This document shows positions 51,765-61,533 of a stretch of DNA of 64,000 bases, piece after piece. Both the position numbers and the translations under genes were made by a program. Positions within the stretch are counted from its first letter, which is position 1. Each line of letters begins with the position of its first letter. This DNA is from Aquimarina sp. U1-2 (GTDB lineage Bacteria > Bacteroidota > Bacteroidia > Flavobacteriales > Flavobacteriaceae). Under the pieces are notes generated by a model, which saw only the letters and a program-made list of their open reading frames with translations, made no database searches and had not been told where the DNA came from. Location of the stretch: contig NZ_JAGKIK010000005.1 in NCBI RefSeq assembly GCF_017897595.1, positions 186,001-250,000 on the forward strand, read 5' to 3'.

Positions 51765-53516
51765 ATGAAAAAACTTAGTATTTGGCTGTTGTTATCATGC
51801 GTTACAGCACTATTTTTCACATCTTGTGAAGGAGAAATATTCGAATCTTGCCCTGATATGGCCTTTGAAATCGTGAAGAATGATACGGTAAAAACTAAAA
51901 CGAGTAAAATAGATTCATTGATAGAAGTAAGCTTTAAAGCAAATTTTTCAGGAATCGAGAACACACCTTACGAGTGGTTTGTAAACGATAGTATTGTGGA
52001 TTCTGAGATTGCTCTTGATAATCGGGATCATAAATATGTAGGCTTATTTGCACCTGGTAGTTACGAAGTTTGTATTAGAGCTGAAACTCCTGATTGTCCT
52101 GAAGGCGCTTCTTTTTGTGAAACTATAATTGTAGAAGAGCCTAATTCAAATTGCCCTGATGTTAATTTTACAATGGAAATCGAACCGGGGACATCTATTG
52201 GATATGGATTTTTAGCAGATTTTGAAGGAATAGAAAATGTTACTTCTTTTCAATGGTTTATTAATAATCAACAAATAGAGAGTCCAAATGATTCACAGAT
52301 GGGTAGCAAATATCTATATGAAGTATTAGAACCGGGAGAAACATACAATGTGTGTCTCAAGATATTTACACCAGAATGTATTGATGGAACTTCCTTTTGT
52401 AAACAATTTGTAGCCGGAAGTGAGGTTGAATGCCCTATAACTACTTTTGAAGTACAGGCACAAGAAAATGAAGGAAATTATAAGTTTATTGCCGAAATTC
52501 AAAGAGAAGATGTTCTGTATTATTGGTACATTAATGACACATTAGTTGGTGATGCCGGCAACGCTGTATTTCAATACGATTTTTTACAAGATAACAGTGG
52601 ACAAGTACCAGGTGGTCCAGGTGAGTACAAGATTTGTTTAGCAATAGAAGCTCCTAATTGTACTCTCGAGCAAAGTGAAAAAACTTGTGTTACTGTTTTG
52701 GTAGAAAATACTACTGTCTCTTGTCCTGAACCATTATTTATTATAGAACCCATTAATGAAACTACAAAAATGTTTATTCCTGATTTCGAGATCAATGAAG
52801 GTGACACATTACAATGGTTTGTTAATAATCAATTACAATTTGAACCTATGGGAGCGGCATGGGATGATTATACCTTTACCTATCAATTTGAACCTGGAAC
52901 CTACGAAATATGCTTGAAAGTGGAGCGAGAAGGATGTAATGATGAAAAAATAGTGTGTAAAAATATTACAATTGCGGGATGTCCAGATATTTCTTTTAAC
53001 GAAGAGCAAGATGCTGATAGCTTATCATATTTTTTCTATCCCAATGCTTTTACAGATATAGACAATACTCAAATTGATTGGTTTGTTGCAGGAAGTTTTG
53101 TTGGTAGCTCACCAGAAAATGCGCATAACAACCCTTTTAGCTATCAATTTGGCAAAGCAGGTATTTATTATGTATGTATGAAGATTGAGACACCTTCTTG
53201 CCCGAGCGGAGTAGAATATTGTAAAACGATAGTTGTAGGAGAGGTATGTCCACCAGCACCCGTATTCGACTATTATCCCATACCTAATAGTGTTGATCGG
53301 TACCAATTTTCGGTTCGCGAATTAGAATGGTCATTCATATCTGGTTATAGGTGGTACATTAATGGGGAGTTATTAGTAACCCCTAATGGTAATCCATTTA
53401 CAGATAATCTCATCGAATATCAGTTAACTGCCGGCACCTACACCATTTGTGCGGTAGCCATGTCTGATAACTGTAGAGAAGGATCTGAGTTTTGTAGAAC
53501 AATCCAAATAGAATAA
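51765..53516 (+). CDS. Lipoprotein of six Cys-rich PKD-like repeats
   Basis: 583 residues. Lipobox FFTSC (Cys21) with acidic EGE. Six repeats of about 90-100 residues start at Cys29, 130, 223, 320, 406 and 495 with CP-x-x-x-F. Each has a W-F/Y-V/I-N core, a (E/A)PG-x-Y-x-V/I-C strand and a C-x-x-G-x-x-F-C end. Four cysteines per unit suggest two disulfides each, so it is extracytoplasmic. The fold resembles PKD/Ig-like domains. Divergent from the sigma/FecR/receptor operon; the next gene carries the same repeat. Likely surface-exposed, perhaps a ligand-binding or adhesive partner of the receptor (inference). Confidence 0.85.
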   Translation: MKKLSIWLLLSCVTALFFTSCEGEIFESCPDMAFEIVKNDTVKTKTSKIDSLIEVSFKANFSGIENTPYEWFVNDSIVDSEIALDNRDHKYVGLFAPGSYEVCIRAETPDCPEGASFCETIIVEEPNSNCPDVNFTMEIEPGTSIGYGFLADFEGIENVTSFQWFINNQQIESPNDSQMGSKYLYEVLEPGETYNVCLKIFTPECIDGTSFCKQFVAGSEVECPITTFEVQAQENEGNYKFIAEIQREDVLYYWYINDTLVGDAGNAVFQYDFLQDNSGQVPGGPGEYKICLAIEAPNCTLEQSEKTCVTVLVENTTVSCPEPLFIIEPINETTKMFIPDFEINEGDTLQWFVNNQLQFEPMGAAWDDYTFTYQFEPGTYEICLKVEREGCNDEKIVCKNITIAGCPDISFNEEQDADSLSYFFYPNAFTDIDNTQIDWFVAGSFVGSSPENAHNNPFSYQFGKAGIYYVCMKIETPSCPSGVEYCKTIVVGEVCPPAPVFDYYPIPNSVDRYQFSVRELEWSFISGYRWYINGELLVTPNGNPFTDNLIEYQLTAGTYTICAVAMSDNCREGSEFCRTIQIE

Positions 53517-53568
53517 TACTGAATGATAATGAATATAACGTAAGTTAGTTAGGTTAGATCAATTAGGT

Positions 53569-53608
53569 AAATCCCCCTAAATGCGTTATTTGCGCTTATG
53601 GGGGATTT
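53569..53608 (+). terminator. Intrinsic terminator between the two repeat lipoproteins
   Basis: AAATCCCCC against GGGGGATTT with a 22-nt loop that contains a smaller TGCG/TGCGC pairing, followed by TTTGTT. Separates the two lipoprotein units. Confidence 0.85.
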
Positions 53609-53778
53609 TTGTTCAATCCCACTTTACTAAGGGTGAAATAGATGTTAGATATAACCTCAATAGAATCATCAAATATTGACAGAAAATTTCAATTGGGATG
53701 ATGTATTACTATAAGTGGTAGGGTACTATTAGTTTCAATCGTTATATTTATACAGAAAAAGGACTATAGCAAGATAAC

Positions 53779-55509
53779 TTGAAAAGAAGAATTACATATA
53801 AATGGACAATAATATTCGTCATAACTTTGCAACTTTTTGGCTGTATTGATGATGAAGAAATTGACTTTCCTGAGCGATCGCAGATGAATATTGAATCTAG
53901 TAATGCGTTGGTTTCGGTTCTTAATAATATAGCTTCTGATATTGAAATTTCTAATGATAGTCCGTGTTTTACTTTTGTATACCCTATTATTTTAGGATAT
54001 AATAATGAATCTAATATCACTATTGAAGATTACGACGGATTAGTAAGTGTTATTTCTAGTCAGGCCTCAAATTTCAATATTACAGGCTTGGTTTTTCCGA
54101 TAGAAATCATTTTGAGCAATAGTAATGATGTTGTAAAGCTTACTAATGAAAATGAGTTATTTGATTTATTAGAAAATTGCAGCTATACAACTTTCCGTGA
54201 TGAATTTGATCGTTTGTTCATGCAATGTTTTACGCTCAATTACCCTATAGATTTGTTTGATGAAGAGGGAAATGAAGTGCGTTTAACATCAACTGAAGAA
54301 TTCGATACTTTTTATACTAATCAATCAGATAGTTATCAACTTGATTTTCAGTTTCCTTTATCAATATCAATAGTAACAGAAGGCGTTGACATATCCATAA
54401 ATTCAATTTATGACTTTTATGAAATAATCAACGATTGTGTGGGATGTCCTGATCTTCGCTTTACGACTACAGAAATTACCCCAAATACCTTTGATTTTGA
54501 TCCTGATTTTGAAGTTTTACCGCAGTATGAATTGTTTTGGATTATTAATGATGAGATACTATCTTTAATAGATACTTGGGGAGGAGCCTGGGATACCGAT
54601 ACACTAGTAAGACAATTTGAACCCGGACAGTACACCATCTGTATTCGAGCTATCACGCCCAATTGCTCTTCTGGTATAGACGTATGTCAAAATGTAATAG
54701 TACCATCTGTTTGTCCTAATCTTTCGTTTACTGGTAATCAAGAACCAGAATCTTTTATGGTTACTTTTGTTGCCGACTTTATTGAAATACAAACAACTCA
54801 ATATCAATGGTTTGTTGACGATGTTTTTATAGAAGAAGATGGGGCAGAGGTCGCTAACGGAGATAATCGATTAATTTATAATTTTGAAGCGCCTGGTGAA
54901 TATCAAGTATGTATAAAAACCACATCTCCTTTCTGTCCAGAAGGAAGATCATTTTGTGAGACAATAGTCGTAGAACCCATTTGTCCTGATCTGTTTTTTT
55001 CTGGCAATCAAGAACCTGACTCTTTTACATATGATTTTACGGCGAATTTCGAAAATATTGCAAACACAAGCTACCAGTGGATTATTGATGATATGTTCGT
55101 AGAGAATGATGGTGCTAATGCCCCAAATAGCGATAATAGTCTAATTTACAATTTTGAAGCTCCGGGATCTTATGAGGTGTGTATACGAACAGAGTCACCT
55201 TTATGTCTAGAAGGAACCTCATTTTGTGAGACTATAGTTTTAGACCCGATATGTCCAGAAATGACGCTTATAGTAGATCCATTGGTCGGAAATCGATATT
55301 TCTTCTTTCCACAAATTACTAGTAGCGAACCTATCGAAGTTGTTTTGTGGTCAATAGATAATGGAGTTGAACAACCCCGACCTAGTACAGAAGGTTTTGA
55401 GTTTGAATTTCCGGGATCTGGGACCTATACCGTTTGCGGTAGAATAGAAGCAACGAATAATTGTCCGGATGGTGTACGAGTCTGCGAAGAGATTACTATT
55501 CCTCAATAA
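53779..55509 (+). CDS. Lipoprotein with N-terminal beta domain and four Cys-rich PKD-like repeats
   Basis: 576 residues from a TTG start. Lipobox LQLFGC (Cys22), acidic IDDEE. Residues about 60-220 form paired modules (CFTFVYPIIL to LFDLLENC, CFTLNYPIDL to YEIINDC), a pattern I recall from Flavobacteriia lipoproteins. Then come four units of the same CP-x-x-x-F / EPG-x-Y-x-x-C / C-x-x-G-x-x-x-C repeat as the upstream gene, from Cys223, 312, 402 and 492. Units 2 and 3 are close at nucleotide level, so duplication is recent. Start and leader are sound; function unknown, likely linked to the neighbour. Confidence 0.83.
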   Translation: MKRRITYKWTIIFVITLQLFGCIDDEEIDFPERSQMNIESSNALVSVLNNIASDIEISNDSPCFTFVYPIILGYNNESNITIEDYDGLVSVISSQASNFNITGLVFPIEIILSNSNDVVKLTNENELFDLLENCSYTTFRDEFDRLFMQCFTLNYPIDLFDEEGNEVRLTSTEEFDTFYTNQSDSYQLDFQFPLSISIVTEGVDISINSIYDFYEIINDCVGCPDLRFTTTEITPNTFDFDPDFEVLPQYELFWIINDEILSLIDTWGGAWDTDTLVRQFEPGQYTICIRAITPNCSSGIDVCQNVIVPSVCPNLSFTGNQEPESFMVTFVADFIEIQTTQYQWFVDDVFIEEDGAEVANGDNRLIYNFEAPGEYQVCIKTTSPFCPEGRSFCETIVVEPICPDLFFSGNQEPDSFTYDFTANFENIANTSYQWIIDDMFVENDGANAPNSDNSLIYNFEAPGSYEVCIRTESPLCLEGTSFCETIVLDPICPEMTLIVDPLVGNRYFFFPQITSSEPIEVVLWSIDNGVEQPRPSTEGFEFEFPGSGTYTVCGRIEATNNCPDGVRVCEEITIPQ

Positions 55510-55552
55510 TGAAAAGATCATATCATTATTCAACTTTTGGATTGAAAGAGAA

Positions 55553-55581
55553 TTGTATACGTTATCAATTTAATATTTTTG
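55553..55581 (+). promoter_or_regulatory. Promoter of the thioesterase gene
   Basis: TTG at 55553-55555, 18-nt spacer, TATTTTTG at 55574-55581, 20 nt before the ATG. Both boxes and the spacing match the Bacteroidetes consensus. Confidence 0.6.
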
Positions 55582-55600
55582 CGATGAATAAAGTAAAATC

Positions 55601-55999
55601 ATGAGATATCATACTAGAAAAATGGTAAAGCCTGAAGATTTGAACTCTAATAATACGCTATTTGGCGGTAGGGTGTTAGAATGGATCGATGAAGAGGCTG
55701 CTTTATATACCATGATTCAATTAGAAAATAAGAGGGTAGTTACCAAGTTTATGTCAGAAATTAACTTTGTTAGTTCTGCAATACAGGGAGATATAGTAGA
55801 AATTGGTATGGATGTAGTACGATTCGGTAAAACCTCATTAATCATCAATTGTGAAGTACGAAATAAATTGACCAGAAAAACAATCATTAAAGTAGAAAAT
55901 ATCACTATGGTCAATCTTGATGAAAATGGCAAGCCCACTCCGCACGGCAAAACAAAAATTGAATTTGTAAAAGACAGGCTTAACGAAGACTTATCGTAA
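55601..55999 (+). CDS. Acyl-CoA thioesterase, hotdog fold (YciA-like)
   Basis: 132 residues. KPEDLNSNNTLFGGRVLEWIDEEAALYTMIQ has the N-x-x-x-x-FGG-x-x-x-x-x-x-DE catalytic block of the YciA/BFIT hotdog thioesterases. SEINFVSSAIQGDIVEIGMDVVRFG continues the strand order. Hydrolyses acyl-CoAs in the cytoplasm; chain preference unknown. It converges with the DUF721 gene, overlapping by 9 nt. Confidence 0.92.
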   Translation: MRYHTRKMVKPEDLNSNNTLFGGRVLEWIDEEAALYTMIQLENKRVVTKFMSEINFVSSAIQGDIVEIGMDVVRFGKTSLIINCEVRNKLTRKTIIKVENITMVNLDENGKPTPHGKTKIEFVKDRLNEDLS

Positions 56000-56287
56000 A
56001 ACAATTTTTTTAATAAGCTCTTTTCCTAACTCTTGGTTAAGATTGTCTATAATTTTGTGTTTACCATAACTAAGTTCTTCTCTTAGTACCGAAGAGGTTA
56101 GCTGTACATACAATGTATGTTTATCCAATTTCAAATGTTGTGTGTATTTGGTGATCGCGGGCCCCATTATTTTCTCCCAAACCTCTCTTACGGCTACTTT
56201 GTCTAAACCTACTTGTAATTTATTATCGGTCACAAAATCTTGTAAAACTTCGCTTAAACTTTGATGTTCTTGATGCCGTTTAACCAT
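55991..56287 (-). CDS. DUF721 (DciA-like) protein
   Basis: 98 residues. HQEHQSLSEVLQDFVTDNKLQVGLDKVAVREVWEKIMGPAITKYTQHLKL is the DUF721 core, a KH-like fold; GKHKIIDNLNQELG closes it. Related DciA proteins load DnaB in bacteria without DnaC. Linked here to recF: the order recF-lipoprotein-DUF721 runs on one strand with 1- to 4-nt overlaps. A role in replication initiation or DNA repair is plausible by family and context. Confidence 0.85.
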   Translation of the reverse strand: MVKRHQEHQSLSEVLQDFVTDNKLQVGLDKVAVREVWEKIMGPAITKYTQHLKLDKHTLYVQLTSSVLREELSYGKHKIIDNLNQELGKELIKKIVLR

Positions 56288-56712
56288 TACAAAGAGATTT
56301 TTTTAAAGGGTTTGTAAAAGTACAAATTTCCAGCTTCATTTTTAATTACTATTTGATCCTCTTTTGCAGAAACTACTGTTTCTGTCCATGATGACAATGC
56401 AGTACTATAATTCATTCTCAAACTGTCGTTGTCTATTTTTAGGGTAAACATCTCACTATCGCTGCTGGTTAAAAAACTTCCATCCAGCTTGGGTTGTAAT
56501 TTTTTCCGAACACCTGTAGTATCATTTATTTCAAAAAAGTCAATAGTTTGATTAAACGTATATGCCTTTTCTGTTCCGTCTGCTAAAATGACCTTATCGA
56601 TCTGCCAATACCCGTCAATATATGACCTAAAAGTTTCCGGATTGTATGTAGTACAAGAAAGTAGTACTATATTACAAAATAATATGCACACAAGTTGTTT
56701 TATATTATTCAC
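56287..56712 (-). CDS. Small lipoprotein, possibly lipocalin-like
   Basis: 141 residues. Lipobox IVLLSC (Cys20). [21 protein letters not shown] and [40 protein letters not shown] give beta strands with a GxW near the start, as in lipocalin-like domains. Overlaps recF by 4 nt and the DUF721 gene by 1 nt, so it is co-transcribed. I recall similar proteins next to recF in Flavobacteriia. Function unknown. Confidence 0.75.
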   Translation of the reverse strand: MNNIKQLVCILFCNIVLLSCTTYNPETFRSYIDGYWQIDKVILADGTEKAYTFNQTIDFFEINDTTGVRKKLQPKLDGSFLTSSDSEMFTLKIDNDSLRMNYSTALSSWTETVVSAKEDQIVIKNEAGNLYFYKPFKKISL

Positions 56713-57797
56713 AATTGATTTAATTTAATAATTTTATACGATTGAGAGGTTTTCTTAACCACTTCTTCTGTACGATCTGCATGAGTATCACTAATAAAAA
56801 GTTGCCCAAAACTTTGATTATCTACTAATTTTATGATGTGTTCTACTCTTTTTTCATCTAGTTTATCAAAAATATCATCTAGTAACAAAATCGGAGGTAC
56901 ACCACTTTCTTCTTTAATAAAATCAAATTGAGCTAGTTTTAAAGCGATAAGAAATGATTTTTGTTGCCCCTGACTACCAAATTTTTTAATAGGATAATTT
57001 TCAATTTCAAAAGACAAATCATCCTTATGCACTCCTACACTAGTATACTGAAGCATGCGATCTCTAGTAAGATTTTGTGCTAGTAATGTTAAAAGATCCG
57101 TTTCAGTCAATTTACTTTGATACGTTAGAGCAACTGTTTCTTCTCCAGAACTAATGGAGCGGTATTTTTCTATAAAAATCGGAATAAAGGTGTTTAGAAA
57201 ATCTGCTCTTTTTTTATGGATGATACTTCCGTATTCATACAATTGTTGATTATAAACGTCTAATTGTGTTTCGTCAAAAGTAGTATTTACTGCAAAAAAT
57301 TTAAGCAAAGCATTGCGTTGAGAAACTACTTTTGAATATTTCAATAAGGTTGATAGATAATTCGAATCACTTTGTGAAATTACACCATCTACAAATTTGC
57401 GCCGCATATCACTTCCTTCAGTAATTAGATCCCTATCTGCAGGAGAAATGATAACCAGAGGTAAAAAACCTATATGTTCACTAAATGTTTCATATATTTT
57501 TCCGTTGCGCTTAATTACTTTTTTTTGTCCTTTTTTGGCACTAACGATTACTTTTTCTTCCCTGTCGTTTTTTTCATATTGTCCGTCAACTACAAAAAAA
57601 TCGCTATTGTGCCTAATGTTTTGGCTTGTGATAGGGTTAAAATAACTCTTTCCGAAGGATAAATGATAAATAGCATCAAGAACGTTTGTCTTACCTACTC
57701 CGTTGTTTCCTACCAAACAATTAATCTTGTTGTCAAATTGAAAATTGATAGATTCAAAATTCTTATAATTAATTAAGGAAAGTGATTTTAAAATCAT
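56709..57797 (-). CDS. recF: DNA replication and repair protein RecF
   Basis: 362 residues. SMC-like ABC ATPase with P-loop [21 protein letters not shown], the signature region [20 protein letters not shown], and Walker [20 protein letters not shown]. Loads RecA at gaps with RecO/RecR. First of the recF-lipoprotein-DUF721 set. Length is normal. Secure. Confidence 0.96.
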   Translation of the reverse strand: MILKSLSLINYKNFESINFQFDNKINCLVGNNGVGKTNVLDAIYHLSFGKSYFNPITSQNIRHNSDFFVVDGQYEKNDREEKVIVSAKKGQKKVIKRNGKIYETFSEHIGFLPLVIISPADRDLITEGSDMRRKFVDGVISQSDSNYLSTLLKYSKVVSQRNALLKFFAVNTTFDETQLDVYNQQLYEYGSIIHKKRADFLNTFIPIFIEKYRSISSGEETVALTYQSKLTETDLLTLLAQNLTRDRMLQYTSVGVHKDDLSFEIENYPIKKFGSQGQQKSFLIALKLAQFDFIKEESGVPPILLLDDIFDKLDEKRVEHIIKLVDNQSFGQLFISDTHADRTEEVVKKTSQSYKIIKLNQL

Positions 57798-57933
57798 AAA
57801 ATACTGATGATCAAGGCTTCATGGTTTTTAAGCAAATCGTGTTTAAGCGTTGCAAATTATTGAAAAATAATAAATAGTTGTGCTTTTAAATATGAATAAA
57901 AATTTTATTTTTGCCCTTCATTAAAGATAACTT

Positions 57934-58701
57934 ATGGCAACGTATAAGAAAAGAGGGTATAAACCGAAAAATAAAGCCGAAGAAGTCGAGCAAACTGAAG
58001 ATAACTCAACTACTGCAGAGGTATTTAATACTTTAGATGAAGGTGCCTCCAGAACCGAAGAATGGGTTGCAGCCAATCAAAAATATATATTAGGTATTGT
58101 TGGATTAATCGCCGCTGTTGTATTAGGCTATCTTGGATACCAAAAATTTATTCAAGAACCAAAAGAACAAGAAGCTGCAAACGAGATGTTTCAGGCACAA
58201 CAATATTTTGATAACGCTGTTAACGGTAATTCTGTAGTGCGCGATTCTTTATACATATTAGCGCTTAATGGCGGAGAAGGAAAATACGGTTTTCTAGAAA
58301 TCATTGAGAATTATGGTAGTACTAAAGCTGCCAATCTCGCTAATTATTACGCTGGTTTTTCATATCTGAACATGAATAAATACCAAGAGGCTATTTCTTA
58401 TTTAGACAATTTCAAAAGCGACGATGAGATGCTGGGGCCTTTGGCTCTTGGAGGTATTGGTGATGCCTTTTCTCAACTTGATCAGGTTGAAGAAGCGTTA
58501 GGATACTATGAGCAGGCAGCTAATTTGAAAACCAATGAATTTACCACACCTAAATTTTTATTGAAAGCTGCTATTACTGCACTTGCTGTAAATAAGCCAG
58601 AGGTGGCGATTACTCATTTAGAACGTATTAAAGAAGAATTTCCTAAAAGTGTTGAAGCAAATCAAGCAGATGTTCATCTGGGTAGGGCACTAGCTATGTG
58701 A
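57934..58701 (+). CDS. YfgM-like membrane-anchored TPR protein
   Basis: 255 residues. Basic, polar N-terminus (KKRGYKPKNKAEEVEQ), one membrane helix at about 50-70 (KYILGIVGLIAAVVLGYLGYQ), then TPR-like helices (YAGFSYLNMNKYQEAISYLDNF, GDAFSQLDQVEEALGYYEQAANL). This is the plan of YfgM, a SecYEG-associated chaperone partner of PpiD. TATTTTTG at 57906-57913 is a -7 box. ribH follows 47 nt later; many Flavobacteriia have this pair. Family confident, partner role inferred. Confidence 0.88.
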   Translation: MATYKKRGYKPKNKAEEVEQTEDNSTTAEVFNTLDEGASRTEEWVAANQKYILGIVGLIAAVVLGYLGYQKFIQEPKEQEAANEMFQAQQYFDNAVNGNSVVRDSLYILALNGGEGKYGFLEIIENYGSTKAANLANYYAGFSYLNMNKYQEAISYLDNFKSDDEMLGPLALGGIGDAFSQLDQVEEALGYYEQAANLKTNEFTTPKFLLKAAITALAVNKPEVAITHLERIKEEFPKSVEANQADVHLGRALAM

Positions 58702-58748
58702 AACTAGTTCGACCCACGATAATGATCATATGATAATCCACGAGCTTT

Positions 58749-59252
58749 ATGGCTACCGAAAATAAAAATTTATCTCAGTATGATAAGACTGTAATCCCAA
58801 GTGCGAAGAATTTTCGGTTTGGGATTGTTGTTTCAGAGTGGAATGAAACAATTACTCAAGGGTTATTTCAGGGGGCATTCGATGCACTACTAGACTGTGG
58901 TGCTATCAAAGAGAATATAGTACGATGGAATGTGCCAGGCAGTTTCGAATTGATCTATGGGTGTAAAAAGATGCAAGAATCTTTTGACATGCTTGACGTT
59001 GTTATTGCAATTGGTTCGGTTATACAGGGAGAAACCAAACATTTTGATTTTGTTTGTGAAGGCGTTACGCAAGGCATCAAAGATTTGAACATTGCTAATG
59101 ATATTCCTGTAATTTTTTGCGTGCTTACCGATAATACGATGCAGCAATCTATAGATCGTTCTGGCGGTAAACATGGTAATAAAGGCACCGAAGCTGCCAT
59201 CGCCGCTATCAAAATGGCTCAATTGCGAAAAGACGCGAAGTTTTATAAATAA
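58749..59252 (+). CDS. ribH: 6,7-Dimethyl-8-ribityllumazine synthase
   Basis: 167 residues. Condenses 5-amino-6-ribitylaminouracil with dihydroxybutanone phosphate, the last but one step to riboflavin. VVSEWNETITQGLFQGA, VPGSFELIYGCKKM, AIGSVIQGETKHFDFVCEGV with the catalytic His, and IPVIFCVLTDNTMQQSIDRSGGKHGNKG are diagnostic. Other rib genes are not here. No FMN riboswitch seen upstream. Secure. Confidence 0.97.
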   Translation: MATENKNLSQYDKTVIPSAKNFRFGIVVSEWNETITQGLFQGAFDALLDCGAIKENIVRWNVPGSFELIYGCKKMQESFDMLDVVIAIGSVIQGETKHFDFVCEGVTQGIKDLNIANDIPVIFCVLTDNTMQQSIDRSGGKHGNKGTEAAIAAIKMAQLRKDAKFYK

Positions 59253-59360
59253 CTTTGCCTCGTCTTCATGTTTCTTATGATATTTTGTTTGTATCTTCAT
59301 GTTATCGTAATGCTAAAAGCATACGTTGCAATATATTTTTGAGTACCTTTGAGATTAATT

Positions 59361-59651
59361 ATGGGAATTTTTAAGACTAGAAAGAATAAAAAATTTAATT
59401 ACGCTCCACGATATTGGGACGACAAAGGAGAAGGAAGCCCGTATCAAATGGAGCATAAGTTTGATAAATTTAGAAGTACTGTAGGTAAAAGCGGAAATTT
59501 AAAAAATAGATTCTCTACAGCATGGGACGAGTTACGACATCACTCCGATAAAAAAGTAAATGTAAGAGTTCTTGGCATATTTTTAATACTTCTTTTAATT
59601 TTCCTTTATCTTATAGATTTCGATTTGTCCATTTTCTTTACTCGAATTTAA
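59361..59651 (+). CDS. Small membrane-anchored hypothetical protein upstream of mutL
   Basis: 96 residues from the ATG at 59361 (MGIFKTRKNKKFNYAPRYW). An upstream TTG frame overlaps TACCTTTG (59344-59351), a -7 box, so the ATG is preferred. Basic N-terminus with NYAPRYWDDKGEGSPYQMEHKFDKFR, then a C-terminal membrane helix (LGIFLILLLIFLYLIDF). The stop shares a base with the mutL ATG, so the two are coupled. I recall this family next to mutL in Flavobacteriia (riboflavin synthase subunit beta in some databases); function unknown. Confidence 0.75.
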   Translation: MGIFKTRKNKKFNYAPRYWDDKGEGSPYQMEHKFDKFRSTVGKSGNLKNRFSTAWDELRHHSDKKVNVRVLGIFLILLLIFLYLIDFDLSIFFTRI

Positions 59652-61525
59652 TGTCTGATATTATACAGCTGTTACCAGATCATGTTGCTAATCAAATTGC
59701 CGCGGGAGAGGTAGTGCAACGGCCGGCATCTGTTGTTAAAGAATTACTAGAAAACGCCATTGATGCCAGGTCTACTTCAATCAAGCTTATTGTAAAAGAG
59801 GCTGGTAAGACATTGATACAAGTTATTGATAATGGAATCGGAATGAGTGATACAGATGCCCGATTGAGTTTTGAGCGTCATGCCACTTCCAAAATACGTA
59901 ATGCACAAGATCTTTTTGAGTTGAATACCAAAGGATTTCGAGGCGAAGCTTTGGCATCTATAGCCGCAATTGCGCATGTCGAATTGAAAACCAGGCAAGA
60001 GCAGGATGATATAGGTACAGAAATTAAAATAGAAGGAAGCCAGGTTGTTTCTCAAGAAGTTTGTGTAACCTCAAAAGGGACCTCTATTTGTGTAAAGAAT
60101 TTGTTTTACAACATTCCCGCCAGACGTAATTTTTTAAAATCAAATACGGTAGAATTGCGCCATATTATTGATGAATTTCATCGGGTTGCTATGGCTCATC
60201 CCGATATAAAATTTGATATGCTTCACAACGGGAGCGAAATTTTTAATTTACCAATAACTAATGACCGACAGCGTATTGTTAATATTTTTGGTGGAAAAAC
60301 AAACGAGAAGCTCGTCCCTATTACCGAAGAGACTGATTTGGTTCGGGTAGGTGGATTTGTCGGGAAACCGCAATATGCCAAACGCTCCAGGGGCGAACAG
60401 TTTTTTTTTGTAAATAATAGGTTTATTAAGAGTCCGTACCTCAATCATGCGGTGAATGCTGCTTTCGAAGGTTTACTAAAAGATAAAGCACATCCTAGTT
60501 ATTTTATATATCTTAATGTTGATCCGCAATTCATAGACATTAATATCCATCCTACAAAAACCGAAATAAAGTTTGAAGATGAACATGCACTATATGCTAT
60601 TTTGCGTGCTACAATAAAACACAGTTTGGGGCAGTTTAGTGTGGCTCCTGTCTTGGATTTTAATCGGGATGCTTCAATGGATACGCCTTATGAGTACAAA
60701 AGCAAAAGCGCCAAAGCACCCACTATCGAAGTAGATCGAAATTTCAATCCTTTCAAAGAAGAGAAATTAAATATCAACGATTCAAAAAGGAAATACATCC
60801 CAAATTATAAGGCTCAATCTGCCGGGAGCTGGGAAAGTCTGTACGAGGGATTAGAATCAGAAATTCAGGTAGCCGCAGCTTCAGACGAAAATAAATCTTC
60901 TACAATAGAATTCGAAAGTACACAAGTAACAGGCTCTCTGTTTGCAGATGAAGATACAAAGGTAGGGCATCAAACCACTTACCAACTCAAAAAAAAGTAT
61001 ATAGTAACTACGATTAAAAGTGGGATGGTCATTATTCATCAAAATCGAGCGCATCAACGAATACTATATGAAGAGTTACTAAAAAGCATTACTATGGCTA
61101 ATGCTGTAAGTCAGCAATTACTATTTTCATTAAAGCTCGCTTTTTCGAAAACCGAAATGGCACTTTTGGAAACTGTAAAAGAACAACTTCAAAATGCCGG
61201 CTTTGTATTTGGCGATAAGCACATGGGTGAAATAGAAATTAACGCAATACCTGCTATAGTGTCTGAAAAGGAAGTGTCTACATTACTAGAGCAATTACTA
61301 AGTGATCTAGAGAACGAAGTGCCCGAAACCGGCTTTTCACAAACCGACCTTTTGGCAAAATCTATTGCGAAAAGCGTAGCGATAAGAACAGGCGTAGCTT
61401 TAGGGACAGAACAATTACATTATTTGGCAAATAGTTTGTTTGCCTGCACAGAACCATCTATAACGCCAGATAATAAAAGTACTTTTATTACTATGACGGT
61501 AGAAGATATAGATAAAAAGTTTTAA
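59651..61525 (+). CDS. mutL: DNA mismatch repair protein MutL
   Basis: 624 residues. GHKL ATPase with ENAIDARS, DNGIGM, RHATSKI and GFRGEALASI, and a well-kept N-terminal 330 residues. The C-terminal dimer domain (from about 435) has VIIHQNRAHQRILYEELL where the endonuclease MutL motif is DQHAxxE, and FACTEPSITPDNKSTF where CPHGRP is expected, so the nuclease site looks lost. Couples MutS recognition to downstream repair. Overlaps the preceding gene by 1 nt and is followed by two rhomboid genes at 8 nt. Confidence 0.96.
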   Translation: MSDIIQLLPDHVANQIAAGEVVQRPASVVKELLENAIDARSTSIKLIVKEAGKTLIQVIDNGIGMSDTDARLSFERHATSKIRNAQDLFELNTKGFRGEALASIAAIAHVELKTRQEQDDIGTEIKIEGSQVVSQEVCVTSKGTSICVKNLFYNIPARRNFLKSNTVELRHIIDEFHRVAMAHPDIKFDMLHNGSEIFNLPITNDRQRIVNIFGGKTNEKLVPITEETDLVRVGGFVGKPQYAKRSRGEQFFFVNNRFIKSPYLNHAVNAAFEGLLKDKAHPSYFIYLNVDPQFIDINIHPTKTEIKFEDEHALYAILRATIKHSLGQFSVAPVLDFNRDASMDTPYEYKSKSAKAPTIEVDRNFNPFKEEKLNINDSKRKYIPNYKAQSAGSWESLYEGLESEIQVAAASDENKSSTIEFESTQVTGSLFADEDTKVGHQTTYQLKKKYIVTTIKSGMVIIHQNRAHQRILYEELLKSITMANAVSQQLLFSLKLAFSKTEMALLETVKEQLQNAGFVFGDKHMGEIEINAIPAIVSEKEVSTLLEQLLSDLENEVPETGFSQTDLLAKSIAKSVAIRTGVALGTEQLHYLANSLFACTEPSITPDNKSTFITMTVEDIDKKF

Positions 61526-61533
61526 AATACTAT

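Noticed and set aside
51665..51964. 99-codon minus-strand ORF over the start of the six-repeat lipoprotein
   Set aside because: Overlaps a well-supported leader and first repeat on the other strand; composition is a shadow of that gene.
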